Shown here in pieces: positions 8,868 to 16,494 of a stretch of DNA of 64,000 nt (within the stretch, counting starts at the first letter, position 1; every line of letters starts with the position of its first letter). Under the pieces are notes generated by a model. The model made no database searches, was not told the DNA's origin, and worked only from the letters and a program-made list of their open reading frames with translations. Origin of the DNA: an uncultured Roseibium sp. (lineage in GTDB: Bacteria > Pseudomonadota > Alphaproteobacteria > Rhizobiales > Stappiaceae); the NCBI RefSeq assembly GCF_947494555.1, contig NZ_CANLVF010000006.1:289374-353373 (forward strand), in the 5' to 3' direction. Position numbers and translations under genes: made by a program.

Positions 8868-10394
8868 ATGAAGGTTTCAAGACGCACACTTTTAAAAAGT
8901 GCGGCCGCCAGCGGGGTGCTGACTGCCGTGGGAACTCCCGCGTTTGCAAGCGACATCGACGAGCTTGTCATCGCTTACAACGTCAATCTGCCGAGCTGGG
9001 ATCCGACGGTCGGTCCGTCCGCGGTGAACCCAACCATTCAGGGCATCTACCAGTCGGTGTTTGACATGTTCATCCACCAGAACCCCGACCTGAGCTTTGG
9101 CCCGGGCATCGTGACGGAGTGGGGCTGGAACGACGACAAAACGCAGATCTGGATGGACATCCGGGAAGGCGTCACCTGGCACAATGGCGATCCGCTGACG
9201 CCGGAAGATATCGTCTGGTCTCTCGAAAGGGCCGGCAATCCGGACACCGGCAACCCGATCCAGTTCATCTGGGGCAAGATCGGCAATTTCCAGATCGACG
9301 GCAATCGGGTGACCGCAGACGTCAAGGAATACGAGCCCACGATCTTCAAGTGGATGAGCTTCCTGACAGGGTATGTCCTGCCGAAAAAATACTATGAGGA
9401 AGTCGGTGCGGAAGGGTTTGAGGCAAACCCGATCGGAACCGGTCCCTACATGGTCGACAATTTTGAGCGCAACGCGTTTGTGCGCCTGAAAGCCAACGAG
9501 AACTACTGGGGCGGGGCTCCGGAGTTCAAGACTGTCACGATCAAGTTCGTGACCGATGCTTCCAGCCGCACGTTCGAAGTCAGTTCGGGCAACGCGCACG
9601 TCACTCTGGAAATGCCGTATGAAGAGTTCGACCGGCTGAAAGAACAGGACGGCATCGTCGGCACCGCCGCCCCGATCTCCGACATCGGCATGATTTTCCT
9701 CAATGATGTCGAGCCGATGAACGATCCGAACGTGCGCATGGCCCTTGCCCATGCCATCGACAAGGAAACGATCATCGAGCGGCTGTTGTCCGGTTACGGC
9801 GTTGCCATCGATACGCTGCAAACGCCCGACTACACGGCTTACGATCCCTCGGTCACCGTTCCTTACGATCCGGAAAAGGCCAAGGAGCTTCTGGCCGCTT
9901 CCGGTTACGGGCCCGACAATCCGGTCACGTTCAAGATCCAGACGACACGCGGGTTCAAGCCCAAGGACTACGAGATAATCCAGGTGATCGTCGGTCTGTG
10001 GCGCAAAGTCGGTATCGAGGCTGAAATCGAGGTGTACGAGATCGCCAAGCACTTTGAGTTGCGGGCCGCCGACCAGCTGGCTCCGGCTGCCTTCTACAAC
10101 TGGGGCAACGCTATCGGCGATCCGACGACATCCACCGGCTTCGCCATGTTCGGTCCGTCACCACACTCCGTCTGGGACGGCGAGGACCTCATGCAGAAGA
10201 TCCTGCCGCTGTGGGGAGAAGCAGACGAGGAAAAACGCATCGCGGGCTGGAAGGAAGTCGACAAGTTCATCGCCGACAACGCTCTTGTGCTGCCGTTGAT
10301 CCAGTATGTGCAACCCATCCTGCACAGCGATCAGGTAAAGGTCACGCCACATGCATCGGGCGCTCTCCTGCCGCACCTGATGACTCGTTCCTAA
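8868..10394 (+). CDS. Tat-exported family 5 (dipeptide/oligopeptide-type) ABC substrate-binding protein
   Basis: 508 aa from the ATG at 8868; an upstream ATG in the same frame would place the signal peptide internally. The N terminus S-R-R-T-L-L-K (R5-R6) with a hydrophobic stretch and A-F-A-S cleavage region is a twin-arginine signal. The body shows SBP family 5 features: L-x-F-G-P-G-I-V-T-E-W, I-R-E-G-V-T-W-H-N-G-D-P-L-T and A-L-A-H-A-I-D-K. This family binds peptides, nickel, opines or other amines. It is the first transporter gene after the FAD enzyme and is separated from the permeases by an attenuator-like hairpin. The cargo is unknown. Confidence 0.9.
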   Translation: MKVSRRTLLKSAAASGVLTAVGTPAFASDIDELVIAYNVNLPSWDPTVGPSAVNPTIQGIYQSVFDMFIHQNPDLSFGPGIVTEWGWNDDKTQIWMDIREGVTWHNGDPLTPEDIVWSLERAGNPDTGNPIQFIWGKIGNFQIDGNRVTADVKEYEPTIFKWMSFLTGYVLPKKYYEEVGAEGFEANPIGTGPYMVDNFERNAFVRLKANENYWGGAPEFKTVTIKFVTDASSRTFEVSSGNAHVTLEMPYEEFDRLKEQDGIVGTAAPISDIGMIFLNDVEPMNDPNVRMALAHAIDKETIIERLLSGYGVAIDTLQTPDYTAYDPSVTVPYDPEKAKELLAASGYGPDNPVTFKIQTTRGFKPKDYEIIQVIVGLWRKVGIEAEIEVYEIAKHFELRAADQLAPAAFYNWGNAIGDPTTSTGFAMFGPSPHSVWDGEDLMQKILPLWGEADEEKRIAGWKEVDKFIADNALVLPLIQYVQPILHSDQVKVTPHASGALLPHLMTRS

Positions 10395-10468
10395 GCCGGA
10401 AAAACCGGCTCGCCTTCGCCGCAGTACCCAGCTTGCTTGCTCCTTAGGGTGCTGCGGCGGCTCTTTTT
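10394..10468 (+). terminator. Two stem-loops and T tract between the binding protein and permease genes
   Basis: A small hairpin AGCCGG-AAAAA-CCGGCT occupies 10394-10410. A larger one pairs 10418-10429 (GCCGCAGTACCC) with 10447-10458 (GGGTGCTGCGGC, 11 of 12 positions) and is followed by TTTTT at 10464-10468. This has the form of an intrinsic terminator. Its place inside the operon suggests partial termination, giving more binding protein than membrane subunits. Confidence 0.65.
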
Positions 10469-10495
10469 CCGAGTTGAAGGGTAAATTTTCGTCAC

Positions 10496-11506
10496 ATGCC
10501 ATTCGTGCGTGCACTGCTGACGCGCTTTGCGACAACACTGGTCACTCTTTTGGGGGCGGCTATTATCGTTTTTGTCGTGATCCGTATCGTTCCGGGCAAT
10601 CCGATCGCCATGATGCTGCCGCCCGGTGCGACGGAGGCGGATATCGATCGCCTGAAAACGCTTTACGGCCTCGACAAGAGCATCCCGGAACAGTTCTGGA
10701 TCTGGCTCGTCAACGTGCTGCAAGGGGATTTCGGAACGTCCATCACGTCCCGCCAACCCGTGTTCGACCTTGTGACCGGGCGGTTGCCGGCAACACTGGA
10801 ACTCTCGCTGATGGCGCTCGTGATCGCGATCGCACTTGGCGGAACGGCGGCGCTCACGGCTACGTTGTACCGGGGCACCAAAGTCGAAGGCGGTATCGAC
10901 GTTGCCGGCGGCGTCGCGCTGTCACTGCCGGATTTCCTTTGGGGCCTTGCACTTATCCTGGTCCTGGGCGTCGTCTGGCCGATCTTCCATATTTCCGGAC
11001 GGGTGTCGCCGTCTCTCGGTTTCGACTTCCAGTCCAACTTCTATCTGCTCGAAGCTTTGGTCCGCTTGCGCTTCGACGTCGTTCTCGATCTGCTCGGGCA
11101 CATGCTACTGCCTGCAATCGCGCTCGCGATTCCGCTTGCGGCGATCATTTTGCAGCTGCTGAAGCAATCGCTGAAAGAGTGCATGCACGATGACTACATC
11201 ACGCTTGCGCGCACCAAGGGGTATTCGGAAACGTCGATCATCACACGTGACGCGTTGCCGAACGCCATCCTGCCGACACTGACGCTTATCGGCGTTCAAT
11301 TCACGTTCCTGATCGGCGGCACGGTCATCATCGAACGCCTGTTTTCCTATGAGGGACTGGGGAACATGGCCATCGATGCGGTCATCAACCGCGACCTGCC
11401 GCTGATCCAGGGCATCGTGCTGGTGTTCGCGCTGCTCTTCACGCTCGTCAATCTGCTGGTAGACATGACATACGCTGCTCTTAATCCGAGGCTGCGCCAT
11501 GCCTGA
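10496..11506 (+). CDS. Dipeptide-type ABC transporter permease (DppB family)
   Basis: 336 aa integral membrane protein. It has the standard layout: TM1 at the N terminus (about residues 10-30), a large periplasmic loop with P-G-N-P, and then five more membrane segments. The cytoplasmic EAA loop is near residues 235-255 (A-R-T-K-G-Y-S-E ... R-D-A-L-P-N-A-I-L-P), which couples to the ATPases. It overlaps the next permease gene by eight bases, which indicates translational coupling. Substrate identity is set by the binding protein at 8868. Confidence 0.9.
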   Translation: MPFVRALLTRFATTLVTLLGAAIIVFVVIRIVPGNPIAMMLPPGATEADIDRLKTLYGLDKSIPEQFWIWLVNVLQGDFGTSITSRQPVFDLVTGRLPATLELSLMALVIAIALGGTAALTATLYRGTKVEGGIDVAGGVALSLPDFLWGLALILVLGVVWPIFHISGRVSPSLGFDFQSNFYLLEALVRLRFDVVLDLLGHMLLPAIALAIPLAAIILQLLKQSLKECMHDDYITLARTKGYSETSIITRDALPNAILPTLTLIGVQFTFLIGGTVIIERLFSYEGLGNMAIDAVINRDLPLIQGIVLVFALLFTLVNLLVDMTYAALNPRLRHA

Positions 11507-12350
11507 TGCGCGAGGACAAATCCGCCGTTTGCCCGGCCTGCGTCTGTGGTTGAGCGGAGGCTGGCTTCTGCTGCTGGTGCTTGCGGCGATCTTTGCCCCG
11601 ATGATCAGTCCGCACGACCCGCTGGAACAGGACCTGTTCGCGGCGCGGCTTCCGCCCTTCTGGGAACAGGGAGCTGATCCCGCCTATCTTCTTGGGACGG
11701 ACTCGCTTGGACGCGATCTGCTCAGCCGGATGCTCTACGGGGCGCGGCTTGCCCTGACTGTCGCGCTCGTTGCCGGGACGCTTACCTGTCTCGTCGGTGC
11801 AACGCTCGGGCTGATTGCCGGTTACTACCGCGGATGGGCTGATCTTGTGATCTCTCGCCTGGTCGACATCTGGATGGCCTTTCCGCCGGTCCTCTTTGCG
11901 ATCCTCCTCATTGCGGTTCTGGGAACCGGCCTGACCTCGATTATCATCGCGATTGTCGTCATCGACTGGACGCGCTTTTCCCGGGTTGTACGCGCAGAAG
12001 CAATGAGCCAGGGTGCAATGGACTATGTGGCCTCGGCTCAGGTCGCCGGACGCAGCCGGCTCGGGATAGCACTTGCGGAAATTCTCCCCAATGTGCTGCC
12101 CACGATCGTCGCCCTGCTGACGCTGGAGATGGGGATCGCGGTGATCGTCGAGGCCATCCTGAGTTTCGTGAACCTTTCCATATCGACCGACCAGCCAACC
12201 TGGGGCGGTATGATCGCCGAGGGGCGTACATCGATCTACCAGGCCTGGTGGGTGCTTGTGTTTCCGCTCTTTGCGCTTTTCCTGACAGTGCTCAGCTTTT
12301 CCCAACTTGGTGAGGGCCTGAAAGACTATTTCGATCCGGTGCTGCGATGA
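11499..12350 (+). CDS. Dipeptide-type ABC transporter permease (DppC family)
   Basis: 283 aa. It begins with a short cytoplasmic segment and TM1 (about 19-40), then the characteristic L-G-T-D-S-L-G-R-D-L-L-S-R near residues 67-79 that is typical of DppC/OppC. Further membrane helices follow, with an EAA loop near residues 167-190. The C terminus overlaps the first ATPase gene (ATGA). It forms the heterodimeric channel with the 10496 permease. Confidence 0.9.
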   Translation: MPDARGQIRRLPGLRLWLSGGWLLLLVLAAIFAPMISPHDPLEQDLFAARLPPFWEQGADPAYLLGTDSLGRDLLSRMLYGARLALTVALVAGTLTCLVGATLGLIAGYYRGWADLVISRLVDIWMAFPPVLFAILLIAVLGTGLTSIIIAIVVIDWTRFSRVVRAEAMSQGAMDYVASAQVAGRSRLGIALAEILPNVLPTIVALLTLEMGIAVIVEAILSFVNLSISTDQPTWGGMIAEGRTSIYQAWWVLVFPLFALFLTVLSFSQLGEGLKDYFDPVLR

Positions 12351-13213
12351 GCTACCTCGCGATTAAAGACCTGACGGTCCGGCTTAAAAACGGCGTGCCA
12401 CTGCTGCGCAAGGTCTCGCTTGAGGTTGAGGCCGGCGAGGTTCGTGCACTTGTCGGGGAGAGCGGCGCCGGCAAGAGCATGATCGGCAAGGCCGTGCTCG
12501 GTATCCTGCCACGCGCTGCCCGGCTCACCGGAGGCAAAATCCTGCTCGACGGTGAGGACCTTCTGACCTTGCCGCCGAAAGCACGGCGGGAACGTATCGG
12601 CGCAAAGGCCGCGCTGATCCCGCAGGATCCGCTCACCGCACTCAATCCGTCCCGCAGGATCGGCCCGCAGATCATAGACCGGCTTGTCGATATTCTGGGC
12701 TGGAAGCGGCCGAAGGCCGAAGCGCGTGCTCTGGAATTGCTCGACGAAGTCCACATTCAGGACCCCGGCCGCGTCATGAAATCCTATCCGCACGAGTTAT
12801 CCGGCGGCATGCGGCAGCGCATCCTGATCGCCTCCGCCTTTGCAGCCGAACCAAAGCTCATCATTGCAGACGAACCGACAACTGCGCTCGACGTGACGGT
12901 GCAAAAACAAATCCTCAAACTGATCCGGGAAATGCAGGAACGCCACCAGACGGCACTGCTCTTCGTAACGCATGATCTCGGCGTCGTTTCCAAGGTCAGC
13001 CAGACGCTGACGGTTCTTTATGCAGGCAAGGTAATCGAGGACACGAACGTTCGCGCCTTCTTCGAAGCACCCGCGCACGCATATTCTCAGGCTCTTCTGG
13101 CGGCGACACCCAAATACACCGATCCGGACGGTTCGCTGATGCCGGTCCCTGAATCGATCATCACCGCGGTGGAACAGGAAGTTGCCGCCTTCGATGCGCA
13201 ATTGAACGGGTGA
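12347..13213 (+). CDS. Dipeptide-type ABC transporter ATP-binding protein (DppD family)
   Basis: 288 aa. Walker A G-E-S-G-A-G-K-S is near residues 38-45, the signature L-S-G-G-M-R-Q-R near 149-156 and Walker B L-I-I-A-D-E-P-T-T-A-L-D near 169-180. A C-terminal extension of the DppD type follows. Starts and stops overlap on both sides (ATGA with the permease, GTGA with the next ATPase). It powers the importer together with the 13210 protein. Confidence 0.9.
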   Translation: MSYLAIKDLTVRLKNGVPLLRKVSLEVEAGEVRALVGESGAGKSMIGKAVLGILPRAARLTGGKILLDGEDLLTLPPKARRERIGAKAALIPQDPLTALNPSRRIGPQIIDRLVDILGWKRPKAEARALELLDEVHIQDPGRVMKSYPHELSGGMRQRILIASAFAAEPKLIIADEPTTALDVTVQKQILKLIREMQERHQTALLFVTHDLGVVSKVSQTLTVLYAGKVIEDTNVRAFFEAPAHAYSQALLAATPKYTDPDGSLMPVPESIITAVEQEVAAFDAQLNG

Positions 13214-14025
13214 ATGCCGCCGTGAGTGACCAAATTTACAAAGTACAGGATCTGAGGGTCTCTTTTCCGGACCTTTCCAAAAAACCTCTGTTCGGTGCGG
13301 CCCCTCGTACGCAAGTGCTGAAAGGGCTGACATTCGATGTCGCAAAGGGCGATGTTCTGGGCATTGTTGGAGGTTCGGGCTCGGGTAAGTCAACACTTGG
13401 CCGCGCGATGATCCGCCTTCTTGACCCGGACAGCGGATCGATCCGTTTTGAAGAAACCGAAATTGCGCATCTGCGCGAAGACGACCTCCGGCCCTTGCGC
13501 AAACACTTTCAGATGATCTTCCAGGACCCAATGTCCTCGCTCAATCCGCGCCGGCAGGTCGGCGGCATCATTGCGGGTCCGCTGCGCCTTCAGGGCTTCG
13601 ACAACATCAAGGTAAGGGTCGGTGAAGCGCTCGAGATGGTCGGCTTGCCGAAGAGTTTTGAAACACGCTACCCGCATGAACTTTCCGGCGGCCAGCGGCA
13701 ACGCGTCGGCATTGCACGCGCCATCGCGTTGAAACCGGATTTCATCCTCGCCGACGAGATCGTATCCGGGCTGGATGTGTCCTCGCAGGCCCAGGTTCTC
13801 AATCTTCTGGAGCAACTGGTGCGCGAGCTTGGGCTCACCCTTGCCTTTGTCAGCCACGACCTGTCGGTGATCCGGCGCCTGTGCTCGCGCATCCTGGTGC
13901 TTCACCACGGCGAGATTGTCGAAAACGCGGCGACTGCGGAGCTTTTCGACAATCCGCAGGCGGCCTATACGCGAACCCTTCTCGACGCGATCCCGCTACC
14001 AGACCCGGATCAGGTCTGGGCTTAG
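13210..14025 (+). CDS. Dipeptide-type ABC transporter ATP-binding protein (DppF family)
   Basis: 271 aa starting at GTG 13210, which overlaps the previous stop codon (GTGA); a second GTG at 13222 is possible. Walker A G-G-S-G-S-G-K-S, the Q-loop region Q-D-P-M-S-S-L-N-P-R, the signature L-S-G-G-Q-R-Q-R and Walker B F-I-L-A-D-E are all present. The segment after Walker B reads I-V-S-G-L-D, a normal variant of P-V-S-A-L-D. It is the last gene of the importer operon and converges on the HEAT-repeat gene, the two stop codons overlapping at 14022-14025. Confidence 0.9.
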   Translation: MNAAVSDQIYKVQDLRVSFPDLSKKPLFGAAPRTQVLKGLTFDVAKGDVLGIVGGSGSGKSTLGRAMIRLLDPDSGSIRFEETEIAHLREDDLRPLRKHFQMIFQDPMSSLNPRRQVGGIIAGPLRLQGFDNIKVRVGEALEMVGLPKSFETRYPHELSGGQRQRVGIARAIALKPDFILADEIVSGLDVSSQAQVLNLLEQLVRELGLTLAFVSHDLSVIRRLCSRILVLHHGEIVENAATAELFDNPQAAYTRTLLDAIPLPDPDQVWA

Positions 14026-16403
14026 CTTTCCGATTGCGAGCGGCCGAGAGCGGACAGGATCTGCAGAGCGATCTGACGGCTCACACCGCCCTCTGAACAG
14101 GCCTGATCGAACTTTTCGAGGACCAAGTCGGTGAACACACACGGCCCGACCCGGCCCAACAGCAGCGCAAATTCTGCTGCGAGCGCTCCGCTCTCCTCAA
14201 AGGCCGCATCGACAACTGTGTCGATCATGTCCAGATCACCGTTCCGGCAAACGAACCCCAACGCCACGCGCCGCGTCTCCCGGTTTGCCGATTGAAGCAG
14301 CGCCGGCAACCGCGCCGGAACCACGTTCCCTTTTTCAAAAGCGCAGAGGGCTGCGGCTCGCGTCGCGCTGTCTTCGTCCTGGAGCGCGCTTTCAAGGACA
14401 GGATGCGCGTGATCCGCCGGCGCGTATGACAAAAGATCAAGATAAGCCGCCCGGGCAGGCGGATGGTTCTCCTGCGGCATCTCGGACATTTGAGTCCAAT
14501 CTGACTGCGCCAGTGAAACACCTTTGTCATACCGGCTCGACAAGGCCGTCAGCGCCGCCGTCCGCAGTTCGTCATCGCGGGCCTGGAGAGCCTCAAGCAG
14601 GACGGAGTTGAACGCCGTGTGCGTCAGCTCACCAATGAGTCTGACCGCAATCCTGCGGATATCGATGGCAGTGTTCGGAGCAACGTCAGGCCGCACGCGC
14701 TTCTTTTTGAGCGTCGACTGGGCCAGCTCGAGAAACTTGAGGTCCTCATCCGACAGGTCGATTTTTTCTTCCTGAAACTGGGCCTGTTCCTCATCACCCT
14801 TAAGGATGGCAGCGAGTGTGCTTTGCGGAAAGGCGACGAGCTCGGCTGTCTCTTCCTGCGCGATGTCGTTCTCTACCGGCTCCTGCTGATCGTCGGTTTC
14901 TTCGGCCAATCCTTCAAGCTCATCGGCGACTTCAGGCTTGCGGTAGTCACTCAGCCTGACCGGCTCTTCGGTTTCTTCCGGTGGGACGATGTTGCCTTCG
15001 CGGTCCAGAACAATGCGGTTCTTGCTGCCGCCGTCGTCGTCACGAGCGCGCGCGCCGAACTGCTTTTCCTCTTCGTTTTCATTATCCTGGTCTTTGTTCT
15101 GTTCGCTGTCTTCAGGTGCCAGGTCACCGCGCGCGGCAAGAAGCAGCATCGCGGCCGCATTGTCGGCGACTGATCCCTCGCCTTCGGAAAGATCAGCAAG
15201 CGACGCGAGCGCCGACAATCGAACTGCCTGGCTCTTGGACGTTATCCCGTCCGTGAGCGGTTCCAGCACTTCCGGCCGTGCGAAATTCGCGAGTGTCGAC
15301 AAAACCGCACGCTGGATCTCAGGTTTGGAATTGTGTTTTTGAATGTCAAGAAGCAGGTCAAGTGTGTCTTCATGTTCGCTTCGGCCCAACACGGTCACGA
15401 GCGCACAGACGATTTCCACCGCCTCGCTTCTCACTGCCGACCGCAGGTGGGAGACCAGCTTGGCGATCCGGCTGGCGTTCAACCGCTCCCCGTCAAGGCG
15501 TGTGACGGCCGCGAGCCGAACCGACTTGTCCTCGTCGGCAAGAGCGAGACCGATCAGGTCATCTGTCCCGATCGTCGGAGATTTTGCCGCTGCAAAAGCC
15601 CTTATCTTCGCGGATGCGTCATCAATCATCTGCTGGTTATTCAGCTCCGCTCCCCGTTCCAGCAGAGTCTCAAGGGCTGCCAGCCTGACATCTTCCTGTG
15701 CGTCTCGCGCCAGGGCTTCCAACGCCTTCACGGCCATGGCGTCTTCAGACCTGCCCAGGGCCCGGGCGGCGCGTTCCCTTTGCCTTACATCCGGGCTTTG
15801 ACCCGCATCTATAAGTGCCATCAGTCCCGGGCGACCGAGCCCGGCGAACGCCTCCAGAACCTCACGCCAGAGGTCCTGACCGAATTCATCATGTGCCGCT
15901 GACAGAAGTTCTTCGACCGCCTCTTCGATACCAAGCCGGCCTATGGTTCTCACAACTTCCTTCTGGACGTCCAGCCAGTCGTCCCAGTCGGCGACATCGT
16001 CTTCCCAGGCGATAGTGTCTTCACACCTGTCCAGGACCAGCTTGCGCAACAAGGGCGCTGCAAGATCACGGTCTTCCAGGCAAAGCCCGCGCAACGCCTC
16101 GACCTTCGCCTCACTAACGGGGTCGTTCTCAAGGCTCCACAGGAAGTCCTTGCCGAGCCCTTTTTCTCCCAGTCTCACCAGGGCCTGCAAGGCGTCGACG
16201 CGAACATCGGGATCGTCATTACGCAATGCCTCCCGGAGCGCTTCACGCGCTGAAGCCAGCGACCAGTTGCCGATCGCTTTGATCGCCAGACATTGCTCGG
16301 CGGGACTGCCCGATCCTGCAATTTTCAGCAAGTTTTCCTGGATGTCGTGGTCCAGCGTGATCGTGTCGCTAACGTCTGGAACTGCTGAATATTCTAGGGT
16401 CAT
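14022..16403 (-). CDS. HEAT-repeat protein, last gene of the iodate reductase operon
   Basis: 793 aa, no signal peptide or membrane segment, so cytoplasmic. Residues about 15-420 and 590-790 are made of degenerate 30-40 residue alpha-helical repeats (for example D-D-P-D-V-R-V-D-A-L-Q-A-L-V-R-L-G and E-D-S-A-T-R-A-A-A-L) typical of HEAT/PBS-lyase-like scaffolds. The two halves are joined by a strongly acidic, probably disordered linker near 430-560 rich in E, D, Q and N. No catalytic motif is visible. It follows idrA by 91 bases with a hairpin in between. A role as maturation factor, chaperone or scaffold for the molybdoenzyme is an inference from position only. Confidence 0.8.
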   Translation of the reverse strand: MTLEYSAVPDVSDTITLDHDIQENLLKIAGSGSPAEQCLAIKAIGNWSLASAREALREALRNDDPDVRVDALQALVRLGEKGLGKDFLWSLENDPVSEAKVEALRGLCLEDRDLAAPLLRKLVLDRCEDTIAWEDDVADWDDWLDVQKEVVRTIGRLGIEEAVEELLSAAHDEFGQDLWREVLEAFAGLGRPGLMALIDAGQSPDVRQRERAARALGRSEDAMAVKALEALARDAQEDVRLAALETLLERGAELNNQQMIDDASAKIRAFAAAKSPTIGTDDLIGLALADEDKSVRLAAVTRLDGERLNASRIAKLVSHLRSAVRSEAVEIVCALVTVLGRSEHEDTLDLLLDIQKHNSKPEIQRAVLSTLANFARPEVLEPLTDGITSKSQAVRLSALASLADLSEGEGSVADNAAAMLLLAARGDLAPEDSEQNKDQDNENEEEKQFGARARDDDGGSKNRIVLDREGNIVPPEETEEPVRLSDYRKPEVADELEGLAEETDDQQEPVENDIAQEETAELVAFPQSTLAAILKGDEEQAQFQEEKIDLSDEDLKFLELAQSTLKKKRVRPDVAPNTAIDIRRIAVRLIGELTHTAFNSVLLEALQARDDELRTAALTALSSRYDKGVSLAQSDWTQMSEMPQENHPPARAAYLDLLSYAPADHAHPVLESALQDEDSATRAAALCAFEKGNVVPARLPALLQSANRETRRVALGFVCRNGDLDMIDTVVDAAFEESGALAAEFALLLGRVGPCVFTDLVLEKFDQACSEGGVSRQIALQILSALGRSQSES

Positions 16404-16429
16404 GTCTGAAGAACCTGTTCCGATTTCCT

Positions 16430-16467
16430 GCCGTAAAATTTAAGGCGGGAACATTCATCCCCGCCTT
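16430..16467 (-). terminator. Stem-loop between idrA and the HEAT-repeat gene
   Basis: On the minus strand AAGGCGGG (16467-16460) pairs perfectly with CCCGCCTT (16449-16442) across a ten-base loop, followed by AAATTTTA. The T tract is short, so this may be a leaky terminator or 3-prime stability element that lowers expression of the HEAT-repeat gene relative to idrA. Confidence 0.5.
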
Positions 16468-16494
16468 GATCTTGATCAGTATTTCCACTCGCCC

